Shown one piece after another: positions 1 through 6,284 of a stretch of 9,407 nucleotides of DNA. Where the stretch lies: assembly GCA_003175865.1 (NCBI GenBank), contig PSRF01000233.1, positions 1 to 9,407 of the forward strand, written 5' to 3'. Positions within the stretch are counted from its first letter, which is position 1. Each line of letters opens with the position of its first letter. The notes under the pieces were generated by a model. The model saw nothing but the letters and a program-made list of their open reading frames with translations, was not told where the DNA came from and did no database searches. Source of the DNA: Blastocatellia bacterium. Its GTDB lineage: Bacteria > Acidobacteriota > Blastocatellia > Pyrinomonadales > Pyrinomonadaceae. The translations under genes were made by a program, and so were the position numbers.

Positions 1-73
1 CGATGATGCCGATGATCGCAACAACGATCAAAAGTTCGATCAACGAAAAGCCTTCTTGGCGTTTGCTAGTCAT
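1..73 (-). CDS. pilA: Type IV major pilin PilA, N-terminal fragment (cut by window edge)
   Basis: Only the first 24 codons lie inside the window. They read MTSKRQEG followed by FSLIELLIVVAIIGII, a textbook class III (type IVa) prepilin signal: a short basic leader, the Gly-8/Phe-9 cleavage site for the prepilin peptidase PilD, Glu at mature position 5, and the start of the hydrophobic N-terminal helix that packs in the pilus core. The ATG at 73-71 is supported by an AAGGAG sequence 11 nt upstream and by the leader length. The gene follows pilR on the same strand and has its own sigma54-type promoter, which suits a major pilin made in large amounts under PilR control. A minor pilin cannot be fully excluded without the C-terminal part, but position and promoter favour the major subunit. 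Confidence 0.93.
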   Translation of the reverse strand, partial: MTSKRQEGFSLIELLIVVAIIGII

Positions 74-84
74 TCTTTGGGGTG

Positions 85-90
85 CTCCTT
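85..90 (-). promoter_or_regulatory. Shine-Dalgarno of pilA
   Basis: AAGGAG on the minus strand lies 11 nt before the pilA ATG. The spacing is slightly long but the match is strong. It fixes the pilA start and is clearly better than the sites in front of pilB, pilS and pilR. Confidence 0.75.
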
Positions 91-148
91 AAGAGAAATA
101 GGGTTTACTAATCTAGTCGCGCCAACGGCTTCCCAGTGTCTGTGTTGC

Positions 149-161
149 CGCGCAGAGCGCG
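149..161 (-). other. GC-rich hairpin near the predicted 5' end of pilA mRNA
   Basis: The perfect dyad CGCGC-TCT-GCGCG lies about 9 nt downstream of the transcription start predicted from the sigma54 site (near 170). Such a hairpin could protect the 5' end of the roughly 97-nt leader from decay. The structure is read from sequence; the role is inference. Confidence 0.35.
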
Positions 162-180
162 AAGTGTCCACCCTTGCCAC

Positions 181-196
181 AACAACCACCGTGCCA
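181..196 (-). promoter_or_regulatory. Sigma54 (-24/-12) promoter of pilA
   Basis: The minus strand reads TGGCACGGTGGTTGTT, against the RpoN consensus TGGCACG-N4-TTGC(A/T). The only departure is T for C in the -12 element, and the spacing is exact. The predicted transcription start is near 170, giving a leader of about 97 nt before the pilA ATG. The adjacent upstream gene encodes an NtrC-type activator (PilR), and pilA transcription from a sigma54 promoter under PilR is established in Pseudomonas and several deltaproteobacteria-like groups. Site, spacing and neighbour agree, so this is the best-supported regulatory site in the window. Confidence 0.85.
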
Positions 197-220
197 GTTG
201 AGACATGGACCAGCAGTCCG

Positions 221-240
221 CTCAAAACTTTAGTTTTTAG
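221..240. other. AT-rich imperfect palindrome upstream of the pilA promoter
   Basis: Two 9-nt arms (221-229 and 232-240) are inverted copies with one mismatch around a TT centre. The element lies about 50 to 70 bp upstream of the predicted pilA start, between the sigma54 site and the candidate activator sites. It is too AU-rich and its loop too short for a convincing pilR terminator. It may be a flexible or protein-bound segment that helps activator looping, but no known site was recognised. Confidence 0.25.
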
Positions 241-277
241 GGGATTATTTGAGGAAAACGCAGGGTAACTGAAGGAA

Positions 278-328
278 TTGACAAATTATGGCAGCGACCC
301 TATGACGGTTAATGTCAGGTTCCTGTCA
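278..328 (-). promoter_or_regulatory. Candidate PilR upstream activating sequence
   Basis: TGAC/GTCA motifs cluster here: TTGACA at 278-283, TGAC at 303-306, and TGTCA at 313-317 and 324-328. The TGAC at 303-306 and GTCA at 314-317 form an inverted repeat with a 7-nt centre. The two TGTCA copies are 11 bp apart, about one helical turn. The cluster lies roughly 110 to 160 bp upstream of the predicted pilA start, similar to the PilR-bound region of the Pseudomonas aeruginosa pilA promoter, where TGTC-containing sites are reported. The outermost copy overlaps the pilR stop codon. Assignment to PilR is inference. Confidence 0.35.
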
Positions 329-1846
329 AGTGAGACCTTCTCCAGCCCCAGCCGCAAATTCACCGCTGTCGTCACTGCGCCGACGGGGATTTGGGTCAGT
401 TGATCGACGACGAGGATTCGAGTCGGGGCTACGACGCTCGTCGCGCATTTGGGCCGTGAGTCCTCGGATTCCGTGCTTGTCGAGGAGGTGACGCAGCGAG
501 CGAACTGACATGCGCAAGAGTTCGGCTGCATTCGTTTGATTACCAGCGGTTCTTCGTAGTGCTTCCACCACGTAAGACTTTTCGAGTTGGTCCAAGTGAG
601 CGGTGAGGTTGATTCCTTCTTCTGGAAACTCCATCGCGTCAGCTACCCGATAGGGGTTGTAGTTCGTAATCTTTTCCGGCAAACGCTCAGGTTGGATCGC
701 CGAGGTGCCTTCGAGGGCAACTGCGCGTTCAATCGTGTGTTCGAGTTCGCGTACGTTGCCCGGCCATGAATATCGTTCGAGCAATCGCATCGCTGATTCG
801 CTGATTGATAGCTTTCGCCCTGTTGCCGCACAGAATTTGTCGACGAAGTGTGTGGCCAATTCTGAAATGTCCTCGGCACGCTCTCGCAGTGGTGGGAGTT
901 CGATCGGGATAACGGAAATTCGGTAATACAGATCTTCACGGAAGGTACCCGCCGTGACCATGCTGGCTAGATCACGGTTCGTGGCCGCAATCACACGAGT
1001 ATCAACGAGAGTCTCCTCAGTTGCTCCAACTGGCCTGACCTTTCTTTCCTGTAACACACGCAGCAGTTTTACCTGCATCGCCGGGGACATCTCACCAATT
1101 TCGTCGAGGAAGATGGTTCCGCTGTTAGCGGCTTCAAAGAGTCCTTTGCGATTCGCGTTGGCGCCCGTGAATGAACCCTTCACGTATCCGAAAAGTTCCG
1201 ACTCCAACAGTGTTTCGGTAAACGCTCCACAGTTAACTGAGACAAACGGCTTCTCTGCGCGTGGACTCATGTCGTGAATTGCACGCGCAACCAGTTCCTT
1301 CCCAGTTCCAGATTCACCTGTCACCAAGACAGTCGACTGCACTTGGGCCACTGTTTCAATCATTTGGTACAGCGAGAGCATGCGTGTGCTGCGACCAATG
1401 ATGTTACCGAGCTTTCCTCTGGTGCGTTGGCCATGGATGAGTGCCTTATTCTCTTCGAGTAGAGCCGCCTTTTCTTTAACGAGCGAAATCTTTTCGAGTG
1501 CCCTCGCAACTGTTTCTCGCAATAAGTCGTTGTCGAATGGCTTCTGCACAAAGTCATAAGCGCCCAGCAAGAACGCTTCGCGTGCAGTGTCGACATTCGC
1601 AAAAGCGGTCATCATGATGACTTCTACTTCTGGAAGAAACGCGCGCGCCTCACGCAGCAGATCTACGCCACCCATGTCAGGCATTCTGATATCAGAGACA
1701 ATCAGATCGGCCGGAGCCTCACGTAATAACTCCATTGCCTGACGTCCGTTCTCAGCAACTCGAACGGCGTGGCCATCGCGTTGAAACAAGTGCGTCAGAA
1801 ACTGCCGCATTCCGAGTTCATCATCGACGATTAGAAGATTGGCCAT
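326..1846 (-). CDS. pilR: Sigma54-dependent response regulator PilR
   Basis: NtrC-family activator of 506 residues with three domains. The receiver domain (about 1-115) has the acidic pair D8/D9, phosphoacceptor D52 in SDIRMP, T80 and K102. The AAA+ sigma54-activation domain (about 148-380) has Walker A GESGTGKE at 177-184, the sigma54-contact loop GSFTGA at 224-229, Walker B with D248/E249, and WPGNVREL at 361-368. A Fis-type helix-turn-helix covers about 432-460. All residues needed for phosphorylation, ATP hydrolysis and sigma54 contact are present. The gene starts 37 nt after pilS with no strong Shine-Dalgarno, and it precedes pilA, its likely target through the sigma54 promoter at 181-196. 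An extra tail of about 45 residues follows the HTH and contains two copies of a NPRRRS-type repeat (475-482 and 484-491). Cognate kinase: the PilS encoded upstream. Confidence 0.93.
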   Translation of the reverse strand: MANLLIVDDELGMRQFLTHLFQRDGHAVRVAENGRQAMELLREAPADLIVSDIRMPDMGGVDLLREARAFLPEVEVIMMTAFANVDTAREAFLLGAYDFVQKPFDNDLLRETVARALEKISLVKEKAALLEENKALIHGQRTRGKLGNIIGRSTRMLSLYQMIETVAQVQSTVLVTGESGTGKELVARAIHDMSPRAEKPFVSVNCGAFTETLLESELFGYVKGSFTGANANRKGLFEAANSGTIFLDEIGEMSPAMQVKLLRVLQERKVRPVGATEETLVDTRVIAATNRDLASMVTAGTFREDLYYRISVIPIELPPLRERAEDISELATHFVDKFCAATGRKLSISESAMRLLERYSWPGNVRELEHTIERAVALEGTSAIQPERLPEKITNYNPYRVADAMEFPEEGINLTAHLDQLEKSYVVEALRRTAGNQTNAAELLRMSVRSLRHLLDKHGIRGLTAQMRDERRSPDSNPRRRSTDPNPRRRSDDSGEFAAGAGEGLT

Positions 1847-1883
1847 AACTTATGTGTGGGAAGAACTGGTTTGAGTACAGCAG

Positions 1884-3563
1884 CTATGGCGCGATAGCTG
1901 GCGCACTAACTTCTGTTTTTGCTGTGGACACTGGTAATTCGACCTGGATCGTAGTCCCTTGACCCTCCAGACTACGCACGGTGATTGTACCACCATGTTC
2001 GCGAATGATTTGATAAACAATTGAGAGCCCTAGACCCGTACCTCCAGTGGTTGAAGAAAACGGCTCGAACAAGTGCTCGACTTGCTCTGGCGACATGCCT
2101 CGTCCGGTGTCGGAAAACTCGATTCGAATACGATTGTTTGAATTCATCTGCAGACGCGTTGTTAAGGTGCCTCCATTAGGCATGGCCTGCAATGCATTAC
2201 GCGCAAGGTTCCAAAAGACTTGTTTCAACTGACCGGCGTCTGCCTCAGCAAGTAACCCTGTGTTGGGAAGATCTTCAACAAGTTGCTGAGTGTCCGTAAT
2301 TTCAGGACTGTGCCTTAGCAGCGCGAATGTCTGATGTAGTAGATCGCCAACATCCACATTGGCGTGACTAATCGCTCGCGGCCGAGCATACGTCAGGAAG
2401 TCAGTGATAATGCGGTTTAGACGGTCAGATTCACGCAAAATAATTTCCATCAGTTCGGCCTGCGAGGAATCATTGTCCATTTCAGAACGCAACATCTGAA
2501 TAGATCCACGCATTGCAGCAAGTGGATTTCGGATCTCATGCGCAATCGAAGCAGCCATCCTTCCGATTGCTGCGAGACGATCTTGCCTCCTTGTCGTCTC
2601 CTCCAAAGACCGGACCTGCGTCAAATCCTGAAAGGTGATGACCATGCCAGTCGTTTCATTAGCCTCAGAAAATAGCGGCGACATGCTGAAGCCCAATCGC
2701 AGACGCATTCCCTCACTCGTTAGACAGTCAGTTTCAAACCGTGGACTTGTCTGACCGGTGTCGGCTGCTTTTATCGATGCTTGGATCTGATCTGTCAGGC
2801 CGCCAAAGATGATAGATGCGTCCTTGCCGCGTACCGCCTCCTCCGCGTATCCAGTGATTTCTTCTGCAGCAGCATTGAACGTGTAAATTCGACCTTCCAA
2901 ATCAGTCGTTACAACACCGGAACGGATCGACTCAACGATGCGTTCGTGAAGTGCGCGTAAGTTTGCGAGTGATTGGGTGGCGACCATGAGTCGCACATCT
3001 GATCGCGACTGTCGCTCCGCTAAACGCGCAGAGAGAAGTCCAACTACGAGAAAGGCGATGTCGAACAGACCAACAGCCTGGACGGTCTGTGAAATGGAGC
3101 CGTCAACAAGATTTGAAGATCCGCTCGCTGGTAATGCCAAGGCGGTTGCGCAGAGAGTGAAAGCGGTGGCGCAACCTACGGAAGTCACGATTGCGTCGCG
3201 CGGTCCGAGAAACAAACTCGAGATCGAGATCACAAGGATGTAAAGAGCGATGTATGGTGAGTGGATAACGCCCGAATTCCAAACCAACCAGGTGACCAAA
3301 ACGACATCAATAGCGAATTGGAGTCTGGCTTGAGCGAGGAGCTTGTCCGACAATTGCAGAATCGCCAGATAACTGATTGTGATTACGGAGATAATCGCGA
3401 GTAGGGATAGCGCGTTACGGAGTGGGACCGTGTGGTTGCCCGAACGACTCCAGAGCGTTCCAACAATGATTAGGACCAAGGCGGTCGCTAGCCGACCAAC
3501 GACCAGCCATCGCAGTTTTGTGCGGGTAGGACTTGCTGATTCGACTGTCTCGTGGACGGTCAT
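1884..3563 (-). CDS. pilS: Membrane sensor histidine kinase PilS
   Basis: 559-residue kinase. The N-terminal part holds about six hydrophobic helices (near 17-37, 50-70, 83-98, 103-119, 121-145 and 163-182) with very short loops, the layout of PilS, which is thought to sense PilA within the inner membrane rather than a periplasmic ligand. A PAS domain follows (about 205-318). The HisKA phosphoacceptor is H342 in SIAHEIRNPLAA. The HATPase domain has its N box around N452/N456, the DTGRGM G1 box at 485-490 and GTGLGLS at 508-514. All catalytic motifs are intact. Its expected partner is PilR, encoded 37 nt downstream, which it would phosphorylate at D52. The ATG at 3563 lacks a clear Shine-Dalgarno, and a 35-bp inverted repeat begins 22 nt upstream. 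A terminator after pilC implies that pilS-pilR have their own promoter, but I could not find a convincing one. Confidence 0.92.
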   Translation of the reverse strand: MTVHETVESASPTRTKLRWLVVGRLATALVLIIVGTLWSRSGNHTVPLRNALSLLAIISVITISYLAILQLSDKLLAQARLQFAIDVVLVTWLVWNSGVIHSPYIALYILVISISSLFLGPRDAIVTSVGCATAFTLCATALALPASGSSNLVDGSISQTVQAVGLFDIAFLVVGLLSARLAERQSRSDVRLMVATQSLANLRALHERIVESIRSGVVTTDLEGRIYTFNAAAEEITGYAEEAVRGKDASIIFGGLTDQIQASIKAADTGQTSPRFETDCLTSEGMRLRLGFSMSPLFSEANETTGMVITFQDLTQVRSLEETTRRQDRLAAIGRMAASIAHEIRNPLAAMRGSIQMLRSEMDNDSSQAELMEIILRESDRLNRIITDFLTYARPRAISHANVDVGDLLHQTFALLRHSPEITDTQQLVEDLPNTGLLAEADAGQLKQVFWNLARNALQAMPNGGTLTTRLQMNSNNRIRIEFSDTGRGMSPEQVEHLFEPFSSTTGGTGLGLSIVYQIIREHGGTITVRSLEGQGTTIQVELPVSTAKTEVSAPAIAP

Positions 3564-3585
3564 TGGGGTAAGAGCCTATCACGAA

Positions 3586-3748
3586 ATTGCTGATTGCCGA
3601 TTGCTGATTGCTGATTTGGATTTGGTCTTGGATCTTCGATCTTCGCTAGCACAGAATCATTCTTGAGTGACAACCGTGGTGACGTAATTTCTACTCTTAA
3701 CCTAAGTCCTAACTCCAAATCAGCAATCAGCAATCAACAATCAGCAAT
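3586..3748. repeat. 35-bp inverted repeat made of degenerate 7-bp units
   Basis: Arm 1 (3586-3620) and arm 2 (3714-3748) are inverted copies matching at 33 of 35 positions, separated by 93 nt. Each arm is a tandem run of a heptamer like GATTGCT (plus strand, arm 1) or AATCAGC (arm 2). The 7-nt phase fades into the spacer: CTTGGAT, CTTCGAT on one side; TAAGTCC, TAACTCC on the other. The two mismatches are adjacent, CC against TT. Arm 2 directly abuts the T-run of the pilC terminator. Heptameric intergenic repeats are known in cyanobacteria (STRR) and some other phyla. No target-site duplication or transposase is visible, so a mobile origin is unproven. A transcript reading into pilS could fold the arms into a long stem. 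Confidence 0.8.
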
Positions 3749-3781
3749 AAAAAAGGGTCCGCTCGACTTGCAGCGGACCCT
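3749..3781 (-). terminator. Rho-independent terminator of the pilB-pilC operon
   Basis: On the minus strand a perfect 10-bp stem, AGGGTCCGCT with AGCGGACCCT, closes an 8-nt loop and is followed by six T. It begins 24 nt after the pilC stop codon. It separates the motor/platform operon from pilS-pilR, so the two units are probably transcribed independently. Confidence 0.93.
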
Positions 3782-3805
3782 CTCGAATATTAGACGCCCG
3801 CCTGC

Positions 3806-5035
3806 TTAGTGCCCCTGCGAAAGCTTGCCGATAAGTGTAAACAGCGGCAGGTACATCGCAATGACAATTGATCCAATCGTTACGCCAAGAAAACCGATCA
3901 GAATCGGTTCGATCAACGTCAACAGATTTGCGATAGCTGAATCAACTTCCTGCTCGTAGAAGTCCGCGATCTTGCCCAGCATCGCGTCGAGTGCACCGGT
4001 TTGCTCGCCGATACCAATCATCTGTGCAACCATGTGTGGGAACACTTCAGTTGCTTTTAATGGTTCGACAAAACTTTCGCCCCGCTCAACGCCCGCTCGA
4101 ACTTTCCCAATCGCTTCCTCGATAATCACGTTTCCTGACGTGCGCGCCGTGATGTCGAGTGACTGAAGAATTGGTACACCAGAAGAAAGCAGCGTTGACA
4201 GCGTTCGCGAAAATCTGGCAACAGCGATCTTCCGGAAGATGTCTCCCAAAATAGGAATCTTAAGCATCAAGCGATCAATCAAGCGCCGGCCATTAGGCGT
4301 CTTGTAATAGAAACGAATTCCGATCGCCGCACCAATAACCGACACGAGAATCGCCAGACCTCCCCATCCGGCGAGAAAGTTACTGAAGGCGACGACGATG
4401 CGCGTCGGCAATGGCAACTGCTCGCCTGGCCCAAGCAGGCCCAGGAAGATGTTTTGAAACTGCGGGATCACAACGATCATGATCACTGCCACCGCAACAA
4501 TCGCTAACAACACGACTGCCGTTGGGTAAATCATCGCCGAAACAATGTCGCGTTTCAGTTTGACGATCTTTTCGATGAACGTCGACAAGCGTTGAAGGAT
4601 CAGGTCAAGAATACCGCCAGTTTCACCAGCCTCAACCATGTTTGCGTATAACTGATCAAACACGTTCGGGTGTCGCGCCATCGCCGCTGCTAACGTCGAT
4701 CCTTCCTCGACGTCCTGACGGACCTGTAGAAGAACCTGTTGAAAGTATTTGTTGTCCTGCTGTTGCGCGAGAATTTCGAGACATTGGACCAGCGGGAGAC
4801 CAGCGTCGATCATGACGGAAAACTGCCGGGTGAAGATCGACAGATCTTTTGCCTTTACTCTCTTGCGGCCGCCAATTTTCGGTATGCCTATTTCGCGGCC
4901 CTTTTCCTTAACGGAGGTAAGCGTGACCTGTTCGCGTCTGAGGATTTGACGTAGGGCCTCGCGGTTGTCGGCGACACGTTCGCCGACAACAATCTCATTC
5001 ATTCGGTTGCGGCCTTTGAAAACGTAAGTAGGCAT
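3806..5035 (-). CDS. pilC: Type IV pilus inner-membrane platform protein PilC
   Basis: 409-residue polytopic protein of the PilC/GspF family, at the usual length. It has two repeated T2SSF cytoplasmic domains (about 68-190 and 271-393), each with the conserved Gly-Glu-Thr-Gly-type signature: GETG at 137-140 and GEQTG at 343-347. Hydrophobic segments lie near 171-191, 223-243 and 374-396. PilC sits at the base of the pilus machine and passes the motion of PilB and PilT to pilin subunits. The ATG at 5035 has GGAG 9 nt upstream (5045-5048) and lies 20 nt after the pilT stop, so it belongs to the pilB-pilT operon. It is the operon's last gene, followed by a strong terminator. A GspF of type II secretion is excluded mainly by the pilT/pilS/pilR context. 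Confidence 0.95.
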   Translation of the reverse strand: MPTYVFKGRNRMNEIVVGERVADNREALRQILRREQVTLTSVKEKGREIGIPKIGGRKRVKAKDLSIFTRQFSVMIDAGLPLVQCLEILAQQQDNKYFQQVLLQVRQDVEEGSTLAAAMARHPNVFDQLYANMVEAGETGGILDLILQRLSTFIEKIVKLKRDIVSAMIYPTAVVLLAIVAVAVIMIVVIPQFQNIFLGLLGPGEQLPLPTRIVVAFSNFLAGWGGLAILVSVIGAAIGIRFYYKTPNGRRLIDRLMLKIPILGDIFRKIAVARFSRTLSTLLSSGVPILQSLDITARTSGNVIIEEAIGKVRAGVERGESFVEPLKATEVFPHMVAQMIGIGEQTGALDAMLGKIADFYEQEVDSAIANLLTLIEPILIGFLGVTIGSIVIAMYLPLFTLIGKLSQGH

Positions 5036-5055
5036 AGCTGTGAGCTCCAGAGTTT

Positions 5056-6240
5056 CTATCTATTCAATGTCGGCGGGGTGCCGATTGGTCGCGCCTGTGC
5101 GTAAGGGCTGGGGTGTGGTTTAGCCGGCGCGCTGCCCGTGTTAAGACCGGAGCCTCTATCGATTAGCTCGCGTAACTCGTCGACGTTAGAGGAACGTTGC
5201 AAAGCAGTGTCCAACGAGATCTGGCGTTTGTGATAGAGCGTGGCAAGGGCTTGATTGAAGGTCTGCATTCCATACTTGTCCTGGCCAGTTTGCATCATCG
5301 AATAAATCTGGTGGACCTTGTCTTCGCGAATGAGGTTTCTGATAGCGCCGTTTGGAATCATGATTTCAAGTGCCATCGCGCGGCCTTTTCCTTCGGCCTT
5401 TGGCAATAGCGCCTGACAAAGAATTCCTTCCAACACTAGTGAAAGCTGTGCGCGAACCTGCGCCTGCTGGTCAGATGGGAAGACATCGATAATACGGTTT
5501 ATTGTCGAAGCGGCAGAGTTGGTGTGCAGTGTTGCCAGAGTAAGGTGACCTGTTTCGGCAATACGTAACGCAGCTTCGATTGTTTCGAGGTCACGCATTT
5601 CGCCCACGAGAACGATGTCCGGATCCTGGCGCAAGGCCGTACGAAGCGCGTCCGAAAAACCATGCGTATCGGCGTTGACCTCGCGCTGATTGACCAGACA
5701 GTTCTTGTGGTTATGCAAGAACTCAATTGGGTCCTCGATAGTTAGGATGTGCTCGTGCCGATCGCGATTGATTTTGTCGATCATCGCGGCGAGCGTTGTT
5801 GATTTGCCGGAACCGGTTGGACCAGTAACCAGAATCAACCCTCTCGGCTTGTCGCAGAGAGTTTTGACGACTTGCGGAAGTCCGAGTTCTTCAAACGCTC
5901 TGATTTCATAAGGGATGGCGCGAAAAACAGCACCAACTGCGCCTCGCTGATTGAACAGGTTGGCGCGAAAACGCGACAGTCCTTTGACGCCGAAAGAGAA
6001 GTCGAGTTCGAGATTCTCTTCGAATCGATGCTTCTGCGCGTCAGTCAGAACTGAATAAGCAAGTTGTTTGGTGTCTGCTGAAGTTAGAATTCGATAACCT
6101 TCGAGTGGACGAAGATGACCATCGACACGAACCTGTGGCGCTGACCCAGTAGTGATATGCAGGTCAGAGCCACCAAGTTCTGAAAGTCGTCGCAGTAATT
6201 CGGATAGCGAAATCTGCGGAACGTTTTCGTTCAATCGCAT
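5056..6240 (-). CDS. pilT: Type IV pilus retraction ATPase PilT
   Basis: 394-residue cytoplasmic hexameric ATPase that powers pilus depolymerisation, and so twitching and DNA uptake. Visible motifs: a PAS-like N-terminal domain (1-110), Walker A GPTGSGKST at 140-148, the Asp box around E169/D170, Walker B IVLVGEMRDLE with catalytic E214, the His box GHLTLATLHT with H239, and the PilT signature AIRNLIRE at 299-306, needed for retraction and absent from PilB. It lacks the tetracysteine zinc site and N-terminal MshEN domain of PilB, which separates the two motors. A Pro/Ala-rich tail of about 30 residues (364-394) extends beyond the conserved core and looks disordered. The ATG at 6240 has AAGGA 7 nt upstream. 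Neighbours: the unrecognised exported protein 44 nt upstream and pilC 20 nt downstream. Confidence 0.96.
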   Translation of the reverse strand: MRLNENVPQISLSELLRRLSELGGSDLHITTGSAPQVRVDGHLRPLEGYRILTSADTKQLAYSVLTDAQKHRFEENLELDFSFGVKGLSRFRANLFNQRGAVGAVFRAIPYEIRAFEELGLPQVVKTLCDKPRGLILVTGPTGSGKSTTLAAMIDKINRDRHEHILTIEDPIEFLHNHKNCLVNQREVNADTHGFSDALRTALRQDPDIVLVGEMRDLETIEAALRIAETGHLTLATLHTNSAASTINRIIDVFPSDQQAQVRAQLSLVLEGILCQALLPKAEGKGRAMALEIMIPNGAIRNLIREDKVHQIYSMMQTGQDKYGMQTFNQALATLYHKRQISLDTALQRSSNVDELRELIDRGSGLNTGSAPAKPHPSPYAQARPIGTPPTLNR

Positions 6241-6284
6241 TGTTGTTTCCTTCTGTTAGTCAAATCGTAGTGGTGAACAATCAA

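Noticed and set aside
221..240. AT-rich palindrome considered as a pilR terminator
   Set aside because: Stem almost purely A-T with a 2-nt centre and no GC clamp; not a credible rho-independent terminator.
56..268. 70-residue plus-strand frame across the pilA start and promoter
   Set aside because: It runs antisense through the pilA signal peptide, the leader and the sigma54 site; no motif supports coding.
643..939. 98-residue minus-strand frame inside pilR in another frame
   Set aside because: Overlaps the conserved AAA+ and HTH-encoding part of pilR; composition is that of an out-of-frame reading.
3621..3713. Possible sigma70 promoter for pilS (TTGTCA within the repeat spacer)
   Set aside because: The -35 is acceptable, but no -10 better than 2 of 6 matches lies at 16-18 nt; not strong enough to list.
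3586..3748. CRISPR array or insertion sequence at the heptamer repeats
   Set aside because: Units are 7 bp with no spacers of CRISPR length, and the element has no transposase or clear target duplication.
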